Part shown: piece by piece, positions 43,973 to 54,056 of the stretch
Position numbering within the stretch: position 1 is the stretch's first letter
Layout: the number at the start of each line of letters is the position of its first letter
Assembly: GCA_003213955.1 (NCBI GenBank)
Contig: QCMG01000001.1
Span: forward strand, 62,001 to 126,000
Reading direction: 5' to 3'
Source: Prochlorococcus sp. AG-418-M08
Lineage (GTDB): Bacteria > Cyanobacteriota > Cyanobacteriia > PCC-6307 > Cyanobiaceae
DNA length: 64,000 bases
The notes under the pieces: generated by a model
The model's input: only the letters and a program-made list of their open reading frames with translations
Told to the model about the DNA's origin: nothing
The model's database searches: none
Program-made: the position numbers and the translations under genes

Positions 43973-44716
43973 ATGGATTTAATTAGAAATCAATTTTTTA
44001 TAGGTTTTTGCATTAATTTTATTTTGATTTATATATTTTGCAAGATCCCCTTAATGACAAAAGGTGGTTGGATAAGTGCAGGCATTTTGGGAACAATTTT
44101 GTGGGGATGTTTGTCTTGGCAGGGATGGATGTCAGTTGTAATTTATTTACTATTTGGATCTCTTGTTACCAAAATAGGTTTTAAATTTAAAAAAGAACAA
44201 GGTATAGCCGAAAAAAGAGGTGGGAGAAGAGGTCCTGAAAATGTATGGGGCTCGGCAGCTACAGGATTATTTTTTGCCATTATGACCAAATTTAATGCTG
44301 CCAACCTAGTGCTTTTTAAAATAGGATTTGCTGCAAGTTTTGCTGCAAAGTTGGCGGATACTTTTGGGAGCGAAATTGGGAAAAGGTTCGGGAAAGATAC
44401 ATATTTAATTACTTCACTTAAAAGGGTTGAAAGAGGAACTGAAGGAGGAATAAGTTTAGAAGGAACATTAGCTAGTGTCTTAGGATCAATATTTATGGCT
44501 TTTATAATGCTTTGTTTATCACTTATTTCTTCAAAATCTCACTTCATAATTGTTGCGGTCTCAGGCTTTTTGGCAACACTCTCTGAAAGTATTATTGGTG
44601 CTAAATTTCAAAATAAATATAAATTAAGTAATGAATTGGTAAATGCTATTCAGACAAGTATTGCTTCTGTTTTTGCTATATTTGCTCTTATTTTATATTC
44701 ATATTTTTTAAATTAA
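43973..44716 (+). CDS. DUF92 membrane protein (VTE6-like)
   Basis: 247 residues with about six membrane segments. The conserved loops KGGWISAGILGTILWG and ADTFGSEIGKRFGKDTYLI are those of the TIGR00297/DUF92 family, whose plant member VTE6 is a phytyl-phosphate kinase in tocopherol synthesis. That role is plausible here but not proved. It is last in the DUF3531-rsmE unit. Confidence 0.8.
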   Translation: MDLIRNQFFIGFCINFILIYIFCKIPLMTKGGWISAGILGTILWGCLSWQGWMSVVIYLLFGSLVTKIGFKFKKEQGIAEKRGGRRGPENVWGSAATGLFFAIMTKFNAANLVLFKIGFAASFAAKLADTFGSEIGKRFGKDTYLITSLKRVERGTEGGISLEGTLASVLGSIFMAFIMLCLSLISSKSHFIIVAVSGFLATLSESIIGAKFQNKYKLSNELVNAIQTSIASVFAIFALILYSYFLN

Positions 44717-44732
44717 AAATACTTGGAAAGAG

Positions 44733-45377
44733 CTAGGATTCCTTCCATTTTTTAAGAATTTCCCAGCTCTTAAGTCTTTGGAAAAGCCAAAAATGACCTT
44801 CGGAATTTAGATGAATTCCATCATGCGTAATCCAATTTTTACTCCTTTTATCAGAATACATTTCTCTAAAAGTAGGTAGGAATGGGACATTCTGATTGAG
44901 GCATACTTCCTCCATTCTCCTTTCATAAGAATTACAAAAATCATTTGAGTACCATAGACATCCTGCGAACGGCATTTTGCTTTCATCAACAGGTGTCAGA
45001 CCAATAACAAAGACATTTGTTTGAGAGTTCATTTCATTAATTAGTCTCTCTAATCCATATTCAAAACCATCTATATCTAATTGATTTCTACCGTTTTTCT
45101 GACCAATTGCTGCAGTGTCGTTAAGACCAACATTTAGCAGGATTGCTTTAGGTTTATTTCTTCTCGTTTCTCCTCTAGATGACCATTCTTTTTCCCATCT
45201 AGATGAAACTTTTTCTATCCCATCTCCTCTAACGCCAAGTTGATAAATAACTGGCCCATTTTGGCTATTGCACCAATCTTTTCTAAGCCTCTCACACCAT
45301 CCGCCACCTTCATTATCTCCCCATCCATAAACTGAGCTATCTCCAATTACAACTAGCTGTTTTGGTAAACTAATCAC
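44733..45377 (-). CDS. GDSL/SGNH hydrolase
   Basis: 214 residues, soluble. The four SGNH blocks are present: VIGDSSVYGWGD (block I Ser), Gly in LGVRGDG, Asn in NVGLNDTA and the C-terminal DGIHLNSEGH (Asp/His). It is an esterase or lipase of unknown substrate. A second SGNH protein (membrane-anchored) lies at 61.7 kb. Confidence 0.88.
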   Translation of the reverse strand: MISLPKQLVVIGDSSVYGWGDNEGGGWCERLRKDWCNSQNGPVIYQLGVRGDGIEKVSSRWEKEWSSRGETRRNKPKAILLNVGLNDTAAIGQKNGRNQLDIDGFEYGLERLINEMNSQTNVFVIGLTPVDESKMPFAGCLWYSNDFCNSYERRMEEVCLNQNVPFLPTFREMYSDKRSKNWITHDGIHLNSEGHFWLFQRLKSWEILKKWKES

Positions 45378-45426
45378 TATAACCGGAAAAAAATAATTAC
45401 TTGATTCAACAAATTATTCTTACAAA

Positions 45427-46929
45427 TCAAGTTAAACTATTTTTGATTTTACCATTTATTAATTCGCCAACTATTGCGATAGAGCTATAAGCTATCAAAA
45501 CTATGGTTACTTCTTGCCATGCGAAGGAACTTAGTGATTCTTGCAATTGCCAACCTAGACCAACACTTCCAATAACCCCAACAATTGCAGTTTCTCTAAT
45601 AATGATGTCAGATCTATAAGCGCAATATGCTAAGTAACTTTTTGCTTGTTGAGAAAATAAACCTAAAAGCCAACTAGTCTTTTTTGAGATTCCTAGAGAT
45701 TTCATTGCAATATAATTTCTCTTGTCTTGGCTATCTAGATTTGTAAAAAGTAATTTGCTAGTAATACCAGCGTTGTGGAGACCTAATGTTAAAGCTGCTA
45801 AAGATAAAGAAGGATTATTAAAAGTTAATAGAGTTAGAAGTATTACAGGTGTAGGTATTAAACGTAATAAAAATGCAAAAATTTTTATAAAAATTTTAGA
45901 AGTATTGTTGTTAAAAATTCCTATTACTAATGGAGGCAAACTAATTGCGACTCCTGTTGATAAAAGACTTAAAATTATTGTTTCTAATATAAGTTTTAAG
46001 AAATCAAATAATCCTAAATCTGAGCTTGATTTAAATAGAGAACTAAAGGAATTAAAATTTTCAAAATTATTATTAAAAATAAAATAAAGAAAATATGAAA
46101 AAGAAAATAAAATTGTTATGAAAAAAACTGCAATAAAAAAAATAGATAGGATTTTATTTGTAGTATTAAATTTTATTTTTTTGAATAGTAATCCAGAAAG
46201 AATTATTAAAATTGCTAATGACCATAAATAAGTCCACAACTCTCTAAAATTCAAAGTTTGGAAAGATAAAAAAATACTGGTACCTATTCCTCCAATCCCA
46301 AAAAGTCCTAAAATTACAGTACTTCTTATTGAACACTCTAATCGATATAAACCAAAGTTTTTAAATGTATTTATTATTGGATTCCATATTAAAAATAGTA
46401 AAGAAGAAAATTTAGTTGCATTTATTTGATTTATAGATTCAAAACTTTTGTAGTCAATAGTTTCTAATTGTTCAGCAAAAACTTTTGAATTTACAGCAAT
46501 ATAAGGTATACATATAGCTATTGTTCCTATCGAAAAATTTATTCCATATATTTGCATTAATATTATTCCCCAAACCACTTCGTGTATAGATCTAATTATT
46601 GTTAGAAAAAACCTTATTATGCGGTAGAAAAAATTTGGAATATTAAAGATTTTATAAAAAATATTTGAGGAAATTATTCCAAAAATTGCTCCAAAAATAA
46701 TACTTACTAACCAACTAAAAAAACCAATTAAAATAGTTTCATTTAATCGCTTAATTACGGTAATAATAATTTCATTATCGATCTTGGGATTAAATGCAGA
46801 AATTAAGAATTCTTGGAATAATTTAAATCCTCCAAAATGAATATTGTTTATTAATTGATACCCTAGAGGTATGCATACCAAAATTGGAAGAAAAGATAAT
46901 GAGGTATAGTTTAATTTTAATTTGTTCAA
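45427..46929 (-). CDS. phnE: Phosphonate/phosphite ABC permease, fused double-length
   Basis: 500 residues. It contains two permease halves, each with several membrane helices and an ABC-contact loop (SINQINATK; MKSLGISKKTSW). A double-length PhnE is what I would expect for this genus. It is the transmembrane component of the phnDCE transporter, 4 bases downstream of phnC. Confidence 0.85.
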   Translation of the reverse strand: MNKLKLNYTSLSFLPILVCIPLGYQLINNIHFGGFKLFQEFLISAFNPKIDNEIIITVIKRLNETILIGFFSWLVSIIFGAIFGIISSNIFYKIFNIPNFFYRIIRFFLTIIRSIHEVVWGIILMQIYGINFSIGTIAICIPYIAVNSKVFAEQLETIDYKSFESINQINATKFSSLLFLIWNPIINTFKNFGLYRLECSIRSTVILGLFGIGGIGTSIFLSFQTLNFRELWTYLWSLAILIILSGLLFKKIKFNTTNKILSIFFIAVFFITILFSFSYFLYFIFNNNFENFNSFSSLFKSSSDLGLFDFLKLILETIILSLLSTGVAISLPPLVIGIFNNNTSKIFIKIFAFLLRLIPTPVILLTLLTFNNPSLSLAALTLGLHNAGITSKLLFTNLDSQDKRNYIAMKSLGISKKTSWLLGLFSQQAKSYLAYCAYRSDIIIRETAIVGVIGSVGLGWQLQESLSSFAWQEVTIVLIAYSSIAIVGELINGKIKNSLT

Positions 46930-46933
46930 CTAA

Positions 46934-47674
46934 TTAATATATTTTCTCTAAATGAATCTTCTTTAAGTTATTTTTTTTGATATTGAAAAAAATTTTACCA
47001 TCCCTTATTCCAATAACTTTATCGAAATCGTTCAGCAAATCTAATCTATGTAATGCAACTAATGCGGTCTTTGGGGATTTTTTTGTATTATTTTTATCTA
47101 CATTTTCTAGCAGAAGGTTTTTAATTGTTGTTATCAATTTGGGATCTAGATTATTAAAAGGCTCATCTGCAAGTAATATATTTGATTCTTGAATTAATGA
47201 TCTAGCTATAGCCACCCTTTGTTTTTGCCCCCCAGATAGTTTTCTGATTTTTTTGTCGTAAATAGAGTTATGAAGTCTACATAATTTCATATATTTATGC
47301 GCCTTCTTAAAAGAACTTATATTTAGTAAATTTTTAAAAGCGAAATAAAAATTGTTTTCCGCTAGTAGTCCACAATTAACATTTTGTTCTGCAGAGAGAT
47401 CTTCTATTAATCTTAAATCTTGCCATATAGTTGTTATTTTACTTTTCTGCTTTCTATCTAATTCCTCGAAACTTTCATTGAATAATTTAACCTCACCTTG
47501 AGTTGGCTTTATAGTGCCATTAAGTACTGATATAAGTGTAGTTTTTCCTGAACCGCTTTTACCTAAAAGTGCAATTTTTTCCCCAGAATTTATTTTTAAA
47601 TTTATTTTATTTAGGATCAGATCATTTTTGTATTTATAAGATATATTTTCTAATTCTAAGACAGTATTATTCAT
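46934..47674 (-). CDS. phnC: Phosphonate/phosphite ABC ATPase
   Basis: 246 residues. Walker [17 protein letters not shown], signature LSGGQKQRVAIAR, Walker B ILLADEPFNNLD and the switch ALHRLDLL are present. It overlaps phnD by 4 bases. It energises the phnDE transporter. Confidence 0.92.
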   Translation of the reverse strand: MNNTVLELENISYKYKNDLILNKINLKINSGEKIALLGKSGSGKTTLISVLNGTIKPTQGEVKLFNESFEELDRKQKSKITTIWQDLRLIEDLSAEQNVNCGLLAENNFYFAFKNLLNISSFKKAHKYMKLCRLHNSIYDKKIRKLSGGQKQRVAIARSLIQESNILLADEPFNNLDPKLITTIKNLLLENVDKNNTKKSPKTALVALHRLDLLNDFDKVIGIRDGKIFFNIKKNNLKKIHLEKIY

Positions 47675-48564
47675 CTAATTTTATTTAATTTCCTCCCGAT
47701 CTCCTCTATATTTTTATATTGTTTTGATTCTGCCTTAATAAATCTTTTTGCATTGAACATATCTAATATCTGTTTATGTGATTTTTGCTTTTTATCTAAA
47801 TTTAGAATTACTGATTTAAGTTCTTTTGTAAACCCTTCCCCGAATCTATTTTCAAGATCACCTTGAGCTACCCAATGATAGTCAACATATTCTGGTGTGA
47901 TCCAGAATAATTCTAAATTACTTGTTCTTTTGGGATTATTTATAAGATTGTTTTCCCAAACCTGTTTATTTAAAGCTCCAGCATCAAATGCCCCACTATT
48001 AACTAAAGCTATAGTGGCATCATGACTCCCACTAAAACCTGCTTTTTTTCCTTTAAAATGTTTAATTTCTACCCCTGCTTGATTTAAAAAATATTCTGGC
48101 ATTAATCTTCCAGAAGTTGAGTTTTCAGAGCCAAAAGTAAATCTTAAATTCTTAAGTTTTTTAAGTCCTTTAATGTTTGAAATTGAGTTAAGTTCTAAAT
48201 TTTTGTTTACTATAAAAACACTTTGAAATGCCTTATCGATATCTCTTTGAGCTATGACAATTGAGTTAGGTGTTTGTAATCTTGCTTGAACTCCTGATAA
48301 ACCGCCAAACCAAACTAAATCTAAATCTTTAGTTCTAAATCCAGTTACTGCTGCAACATAATTAATAACAGGAATGTATTTAACTTCTACATCAAGTTGT
48401 TTGGATAATTCTTTTGAAAATAAATTAAATCTTTTGTCCAAAACATCTTGGTTTTGATCAGGTATTGCTCCAACTTTTAAAACTTTGGGATTTGAAAATA
48501 CAGGTGATGAAAAAACAGAAAATAATAGAGATGAACTTAGTAGGAAATTTTTTAAATTAATCAT
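47671..48564 (-). CDS. phnD: Phosphonate/phosphite-binding protein
   Basis: 297 residues, periplasmic. The signal peptide is from Met 48564 (LLSSSLLFSVFSSPVFSN); the ORF is open upstream, but that start would overlap the aminotransferase gene. Family segments: VGAIPDQNQDVLDKRF, DLVWFGGLSGVQA, GSENSTSGRLMPEYFL, GAFDAGALNKQVW. In Prochlorococcus PhnD1 binds phosphite and methylphosphonate. No C-P lyase genes are seen in this window. Confidence 0.88.
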   Translation of the reverse strand: MINLKNFLLSSSLLFSVFSSPVFSNPKVLKVGAIPDQNQDVLDKRFNLFSKELSKQLDVEVKYIPVINYVAAVTGFRTKDLDLVWFGGLSGVQARLQTPNSIVIAQRDIDKAFQSVFIVNKNLELNSISNIKGLKKLKNLRFTFGSENSTSGRLMPEYFLNQAGVEIKHFKGKKAGFSGSHDATIALVNSGAFDAGALNKQVWENNLINNPKRTSNLELFWITPEYVDYHWVAQGDLENRFGEGFTKELKSVILNLDKKQKSHKQILDMFNAKRFIKAESKQYKNIEEIGRKLNKIR

Positions 48565-48577
48565 ATTTAGGATTAAA

Positions 48578-49756
48578 TCAATAATATTCAAGAATTGCTT
48601 TTTCAAGCCTTCCTAGTCCATCTTTTATTTTAATCTCTGAAGCTGCACAAGACATTCTTATACATTCGTCAGCCCCAAAAGCTTTTCCAGGTACAACAAC
48701 TAATCCGTAATCTTGAAGAGCTTTATTGCAGAAATCAACAGAAGTAATTGAGGAGTTAGGTAATCTTGGAAATGCGTAAAATGCTCCATTTGGTTCTTCA
48801 ATATAGATCCCATTTATATTCTTAAGGCCCTCATAAAGAAGACTTCTTCTTTGATCATAATGGCTATTTATCGTTGAGAAAAACTCATTATTAATTTTTA
48901 AAGCCTCTAAAGCACCTTTTTGAACAAATGAGCAAACATTACTTGTACTTTGACTTTGTAATGCTGAGGATGCTTTGATTACATCTTTGGAACCTACTAA
49001 ATAACCTATCCTCCAGCCAGTCATAGCCCATCCTTTCGCAAAACCATTGATTATAAAAATCCTATCTTTTAAGTCATTTGCTAATGTAGATAAACTGTAG
49101 TGTTTAAATTCTTTTTTAAGGATTAGTTCGTAAATCTCATCAGAAAGAATATTGATATTTGGATTTTCTCTGGCTAAATCGGCAATTTGCAATAATTCTT
49201 CCTTTGACATAACTCTTCCAGTAGGGTTATTAGGAGAATTGATAATTATAAACTTAGTTTTTGAAGAGATTTTAGACTTCAAGTCTTTTATGTTTATTTT
49301 AAATCCATCTTCTGCAGAAGAATTTGTAAAGATTGGCTTTCCACCCGCCAACCTAACCATCTGGGGATAACTTAACCAGTATGGAGAAGGAATAATAACT
49401 TCGTCTCCAGTATTTAAAAAAACTTGGAAAAGATTATATATTGCTTGCTTAGCACCATTTGTGATCATTACATTTTCAAATTCATAATTTAAATTGTTTT
49501 GAATTTGAAGTTTATTTGCAATTGCTTTTCGGAGATCTAAATTGCCCGCTGCTGGCCCGTACTTTGTAAATCCATCAAATATAGCTTTACTTGTAGCCTC
49601 TATAACTTCCTTTGGGGCATTAAAGTCAGGTTCTCCTGCACTTAAATTGCAAATATCTACTCCTTCTGAAGATAATTGATTTGCTTTAGCACTTATCTGC
49701 AATGTAAGAGAAGGTTCAATTGAAAGTGCCCGTTCAGATAAATTAACTTGGCTCAT
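48578..49756 (-). CDS. Class I/II aminotransferase (aspartate-type)
   Basis: 392 residues. PLP enzyme with the NSPNNPTGRVMSKEEL, SDEIYEL and the PLP-lysine region NGFAKGWAMTGWRIGYL. It is most like bacterial aspartate (or aspartate/prephenate) aminotransferases. ATG 49756 chosen (MSQVNLSERAL). It is upstream of phnDCE on the same strand, with no clear link. Confidence 0.9.
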   Translation of the reverse strand: MSQVNLSERALSIEPSLTLQISAKANQLSSEGVDICNLSAGEPDFNAPKEVIEATSKAIFDGFTKYGPAAGNLDLRKAIANKLQIQNNLNYEFENVMITNGAKQAIYNLFQVFLNTGDEVIIPSPYWLSYPQMVRLAGGKPIFTNSSAEDGFKINIKDLKSKISSKTKFIIINSPNNPTGRVMSKEELLQIADLARENPNINILSDEIYELILKKEFKHYSLSTLANDLKDRIFIINGFAKGWAMTGWRIGYLVGSKDVIKASSALQSQSTSNVCSFVQKGALEALKINNEFFSTINSHYDQRRSLLYEGLKNINGIYIEEPNGAFYAFPRLPNSSITSVDFCNKALQDYGLVVVPGKAFGADECIRMSCAASEIKIKDGLGRLEKAILEYY

Positions 49757-49918
49757 TGACTTATAACTTTTCAAATATGACTTTTAATAATGACAAATGC
49801 ATTAATTAAGAATAAGTAAAACTATCACATAATGGTTTAATTTAGTTCATTTTCTTAATCTATTTTATTTTCATGTTTTGAGTTCTTAAGATAAAAAATA
49901 TTTAAAGTTTTTTTTTCG

Positions 49919-50422
49919 GTGAAAAGGTTAGTTATTGGGAGAGGAAGTGTATTTGCAGACTTGTTAATAATTGGGGAGGCACCTGGAGCACAGGAAGACT
50001 TAGAGGGAAAACCATATGTAGGTAAATCCGGTAAGTTATTAAATGAATTATTGATAAAAGCAGGGATTGACCATAATAAGGATGTCTATTTTTGCAATGT
50101 AATTAAATGTCGTCCTCCAAATAATAGAAAACCAACATCTAGAGAAATTAATATTTACAAACCTTGGTTATTACAACAAATAAAGCTAATTGATCCAAAA
50201 TTTATGTTACTTACTGGTTCGACTGCTATGAGAGCTATTTTGGGAGTTAAAGATCCTATAAGTAATTTAAGAGGTCAATGGATTAAAAAAGATGGGAGAG
50301 AAATTATGGTAATTTTTCATCCATCTTATTTGTTGAGATTTCCCTCAAAGGAAATCAATAAACCTTACCATCTAACTTTGAAAGACCTTGAGAACGTAAG
50401 TTGTAAACTATATGCCGTATAA
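49919..50422 (+). CDS. Family 4-type uracil-DNA glycosylase, lacking Fe-S ligands
   Basis: 167 residues. Motif IIGEAPGAQEDLEGKPYVGKSG and the C-terminal HPSYLLR match family 4 uracil-DNA glycosylases, which remove uracil from DNA. The usual N-terminal CxxC pair is absent (an in-frame stop precedes GTG 49919), and the second Cys of the later pair is replaced (IKCRPP kept; IYKPWL instead of -CRP-L). The Fe-S cluster may therefore be lost. Start codon GTG. Confidence 0.8.
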   Translation: MKRLVIGRGSVFADLLIIGEAPGAQEDLEGKPYVGKSGKLLNELLIKAGIDHNKDVYFCNVIKCRPPNNRKPTSREINIYKPWLLQQIKLIDPKFMLLTGSTAMRAILGVKDPISNLRGQWIKKDGREIMVIFHPSYLLRFPSKEINKPYHLTLKDLENVSCKLYAV

Positions 50423-50456
50423 TTTAGTGAATCCACTTTGAATATCAAGAATTTTA

Positions 50457-51680
50457 ATGTCATTAACTCAAGCAAAAGATGTTAATAGTCTCTCCAAAAG
50501 ATATTCAACTCATATTGAGAGAAGGATAACTAGAACAGTAATGGTTGGTGATGTAGCTATTGGAAGTGATTATCCAGTAAGAGTTCAATCGATGATAAAT
50601 GAAGATACTATGGATGTCGAAAATGCTTACTTAGCTATAAAAAGACTTCATGATGTAGGTTGTGAAATAGTAAGATTAACAGTCCCTTCCTTAGCACACG
50701 CAAAAGCAGTGGGAGATATAAAAGCAAAATTATTAGAAAATAATATCAACACCCCCTTGGTAGCTGATGTTCACCATAATGGTATGAAAATTGCGATGGA
50801 GGTTGCAAAACATGTTGATAAAGTAAGAATTAATCCTGGATTGTTTGTGTTTGAAAAATCAGACCCTACAAGAACTGAATATACAGATAGGGAATTTGAA
50901 ACTATTAAACAAACAATACTTAAAAGATTTACGCCTTTAGTTAAAGTTTTAAAGGCTGAGAACAAAGCTCTTAGGATTGGAGTTAATCATGGGTCTCTAT
51001 CTGAGAGGATGCTTTTTACTTATGGAGATACTCCATTAGGAATGACAGAATCTGCGATGGAGTTCGTCAAAATTTGTGATGAGCTTGATTTTCATAACAT
51101 AATTATTTCTATGAAAGCTTCCAGGGCTCCTGTCATGATGGCAGCTTACAGAATGATTGCAGATAGGCTTGACTCAGAAGGATATAATTATCCATTGCAT
51201 TTGGGAGTAACCGAAGCTGGAGATGGTGATTATGGAAGGATTAAAAGTACTGCCGGGATCGGAACGCTTTTGGCAGAGGGATTAGGAGATACCATTAGGG
51301 TTTCTTTAACAGAAGCCCCAGAGAAGGAAATTCCAGTTTGCTATTCAATTTTGCAATCTTTAGGATTAAGAAAAACGATGGTTGAATATATCAGTTGCCC
51401 TAGTTGTGGGAGAACACTTTTCAATTTAGAAGAAGTTGTAGACAAAGTTAGGAACGCTACTTCACATTTGACTGGTTTAGATATAGCAATAATGGGATGT
51501 ATAGTAAATGGACCAGGAGAAATGGCAGATGCTGATTATGGTTATGTTGGGAAAGGTAAAGGAACTATTGCCTTATATAGAAGAAAAGAAGAAATAAAAA
51601 GAGTACCTGAAGATGAGGGGGTTAATGCTTTAATCCAACTTATTAAAGAAGATGGGAAATGGATTGATCCAAAAACATGA
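50457..51680 (+). CDS. ispG: 4-hydroxy-3-methylbut-2-enyl-diphosphate synthase
   Basis: 407 residues. The penultimate MEP-pathway enzyme (GcpE), which makes HMBPP with a [4Fe-4S] cluster. TIM-barrel part: [21 protein letters not shown]; Cys ligands: [11 protein letters not shown] and [10 protein letters not shown]. Length is normal for the long cyanobacterial form. It lies 34 bases downstream of the glycosylase gene. Confidence 0.97.
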   Translation: MSLTQAKDVNSLSKRYSTHIERRITRTVMVGDVAIGSDYPVRVQSMINEDTMDVENAYLAIKRLHDVGCEIVRLTVPSLAHAKAVGDIKAKLLENNINTPLVADVHHNGMKIAMEVAKHVDKVRINPGLFVFEKSDPTRTEYTDREFETIKQTILKRFTPLVKVLKAENKALRIGVNHGSLSERMLFTYGDTPLGMTESAMEFVKICDELDFHNIIISMKASRAPVMMAAYRMIADRLDSEGYNYPLHLGVTEAGDGDYGRIKSTAGIGTLLAEGLGDTIRVSLTEAPEKEIPVCYSILQSLGLRKTMVEYISCPSCGRTLFNLEEVVDKVRNATSHLTGLDIAIMGCIVNGPGEMADADYGYVGKGKGTIALYRRKEEIKRVPEDEGVNALIQLIKEDGKWIDPKT

Positions 51681-51735
51681 ATTTATATTGATTTCGATTT
51701 AAATTATTTATAATTATGTAAAAACATTTTTTCCT

Positions 51736-53064
51736 TTGAGAATTAAAAACCCATTTAACAATAAATATCTTTATTTATTACCTTTGGCTTTTTCTGGAAT
51801 TGTTTTTCTGGAAAATGTAAAACCTTCTATTTTAGAAAATGGTCACAAAGAGATAATTGATCGGGTTTGGCACGTGGTTTATAACGATTTTCTTGATCCC
51901 GAGGGCGATTTTGATAAATCGAAATGGATTAAATTAAGAAAAAAAATCTTATCAAAAAAATATTTAGATCCGCAAGATGCTCATAATTCTATTAGAGAAA
52001 TGCTGGCCACCCTAAATGATCCTTATACCAGATTTTTGGATCCATCGGAATTTGACCAAATGAAGATTGATCTTTCTGGAGAATTGATTGGGGTTGGTAT
52101 ACAAATAGCTATAGATGAAAATGATGATTTAATAGTTGTTTCCCCTATTGAAGGTTCTCCAGCAATTGAAGCTGGAATAAAACCCGAAGATAAAATAATA
52201 TCAATTGACAATATTAGTACTAAAGGGATGAATATAGAAAAAGCTGTTCAATTAATTAGAGGAGAAAAAGATACAAAAATTAAATTAGTCTTATCAAGAA
52301 AAGGGATAATCCTAGATAAATTGCTTTTAAGAAAGACTATAAATATAAAATCAGTATCAAGTAAGATTAATTCCTCTAAAGATGGATACCTCCTCGGTTA
52401 TATAAGAATAAATAAATTTGGGAACAAAACATCAAATGAATTGAGGAACATTTTAGTTGATTTGGAAAAAAATAGTATTTCAGGTTACGTTCTTGATTTA
52501 AGGTGGAATCCTGGGGGCTCTCTTCAGTCTAGTATTGATATTTCAAGGCAATTTATAGATAAAGGAATTATCGTTAGTACTTTGACTAAAGATGGATTAA
52601 AAGATATTACAAAAGCAAAAGGAATTTCACTAACAAAAAAGCCATTAATAGTTTTAGTAAATGAAGGTTCAGCTAGTGCTAGTGAAATAGTTTCTGGAGC
52701 AATAAAAGATAATAAAAGAGGAAAACTCGTTGGTAAAAGAACTTTTGGAAAAGGCCTTGTCCAAACAATGTCCCCTTTGAGAGATGGCTCAGCAGTTACT
52801 CTTACAATTGCTAAATATTTAACTCCCAATGGAATAGATATAAATAAATTTGGTATTTCGCCTGACGTTGAGGTTAAAATGAACAGCAATCCGATTCTTC
52901 AGAGAGAAATCGGTACTAGAAAAGATAGACAATATAGAGCTGGAGAGAAGGAACTTATTAAAATAATAAATAGGAATAAGTTATTAAGCCAGTTTGATCC
53001 AAATTCTTCAAATTTATTATCGGTTTTCAAAACTAATGATAATTTAATTTATTCTTTAAATTAG
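51736..53064 (+). CDS. C-terminal processing protease (S41)
   Basis: 442 residues. An N-terminal membrane or signal segment (YLYLLPLAFSGIVF), then a PDZ domain (about 100-190: GVGIQIAIDE, SPAIEAGIKPEDKIISI) and the S41 catalytic domain with Ser in GSASASEIVSGA and Lys in GKRTFGKGLVQ. Cyanobacterial Ctp enzymes process proteins such as the D1 precursor. The start is TTG 51736. It is convergent with nadA, overlapping by 4 bases. Confidence 0.9.
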   Translation: MRIKNPFNNKYLYLLPLAFSGIVFLENVKPSILENGHKEIIDRVWHVVYNDFLDPEGDFDKSKWIKLRKKILSKKYLDPQDAHNSIREMLATLNDPYTRFLDPSEFDQMKIDLSGELIGVGIQIAIDENDDLIVVSPIEGSPAIEAGIKPEDKIISIDNISTKGMNIEKAVQLIRGEKDTKIKLVLSRKGIILDKLLLRKTINIKSVSSKINSSKDGYLLGYIRINKFGNKTSNELRNILVDLEKNSISGYVLDLRWNPGGSLQSSIDISRQFIDKGIIVSTLTKDGLKDITKAKGISLTKKPLIVLVNEGSASASEIVSGAIKDNKRGKLVGKRTFGKGLVQTMSPLRDGSAVTLTIAKYLTPNGIDINKFGISPDVEVKMNSNPILQREIGTRKDRQYRAGEKELIKIINRNKLLSQFDPNSSNLLSVFKTNDNLIYSLN

Positions 53065-53975
53065 GTGCTCATATCCAACATTTTTTTTATGGGCTTGTAA
53101 GCTTTTTTAATTAATTCAGGTTCCAATTCAATTGATGGGGAATTGTTTTTTAAACAATCTAAAACTTTTTCTAATGTATTCAATTTCATATATGGACATT
53201 CATTACATTTACAACCATCAATATCTGGTACTTCGATAAACAATTTATCAGGTTCTCTCTTTCTCATTTGATGTATTATCCCAGGTTCAGTTAATACCAT
53301 ATAAGTATCAGAATAATCATTACGAACAAAGTCTAGTAACTTACTTGTTGAGCCAATAAAATCTGATAGGTCCAGCAAATTTTGACTGCATTCAGGATGT
53401 GCTATTACCTTTGCATTTGGATGTTTGTGCCTTAATTTTAATAAAGCTTCTTCACTAAATGTTTCATGAACGATGCAGCTGCCTGGCCAAAGTTTAAGTT
53501 CTCTTCCTGAATTTTTTTGAACCCATCTACCAAGATTTTGATCTGGAGCGAATATGATCTTTTTGTCTTTAGGTATCTGTTCTACTAATGAAACGGCATT
53601 GCTACTAGTGCATATTAAATCACTTTGAGCTTTAACTTCTGCTGTGCAGTTTATATAACTTACTACAAAATGATCTGGATTTTCATCTCTAAATTTTTGA
53701 AATTTATCTGCAGGGCAATCATCAGCTAAGGAACATCCGGCATCAATATCAGGTAATAAGACTTTTTTGTCTGGGCTAAGTATTTTCGCTGTTTCTGCCA
53801 TAAAATGGACACCACAAAATATTATTATGTCTGCATCGTTATTTGCTGCTTTCCGAGAGAGATCAAGAGAATCTCCAATGAAATCAGCAATATCTTGAAT
53901 TTCTGGTGCCTGATAATAATGAGCAAGAATTATCGCATTAGCTTTTAAGCAACGCTCCTTAATTTCAGAAATCAA
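53061..53975 (-). CDS. nadA: Quinolinate synthase
   Basis: 304 residues. Makes quinolinate from iminoaspartate and DHAP in NAD synthesis. Fe-S ligands: IIFCGVHFMAETAKIL, YINCTAEVKAQSD and the GCKCNECPYMK near the end. Also AHYYQAPEIQDIADFIGDS. The start is TTG 53975; the frame extends upstream without ATG, so it could be slightly longer. It overlaps the Ctp gene by 4 bases. Confidence 0.95.
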   Translation of the reverse strand: MISEIKERCLKANAIILAHYYQAPEIQDIADFIGDSLDLSRKAANNDADIIIFCGVHFMAETAKILSPDKKVLLPDIDAGCSLADDCPADKFQKFRDENPDHFVVSYINCTAEVKAQSDLICTSSNAVSLVEQIPKDKKIIFAPDQNLGRWVQKNSGRELKLWPGSCIVHETFSEEALLKLRHKHPNAKVIAHPECSQNLLDLSDFIGSTSKLLDFVRNDYSDTYMVLTEPGIIHQMRKREPDKLFIEVPDIDGCKCNECPYMKLNTLEKVLDCLKNNSPSIELEPELIKKAYKPIKKMLDMST

Positions 53976-54056
53976 ATCTTTTTCATTTTGAATGGAGTTC
54001 TGTTTTGCAGTAGAAGTTATGCTGGTCAGGATTTACAATGTCTCTTAGTTGATTAT

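Noticed and set aside
45722-46087. Plus-strand frame opposite phnE
   Set aside because: It is an antisense shadow; phnE is well supported.
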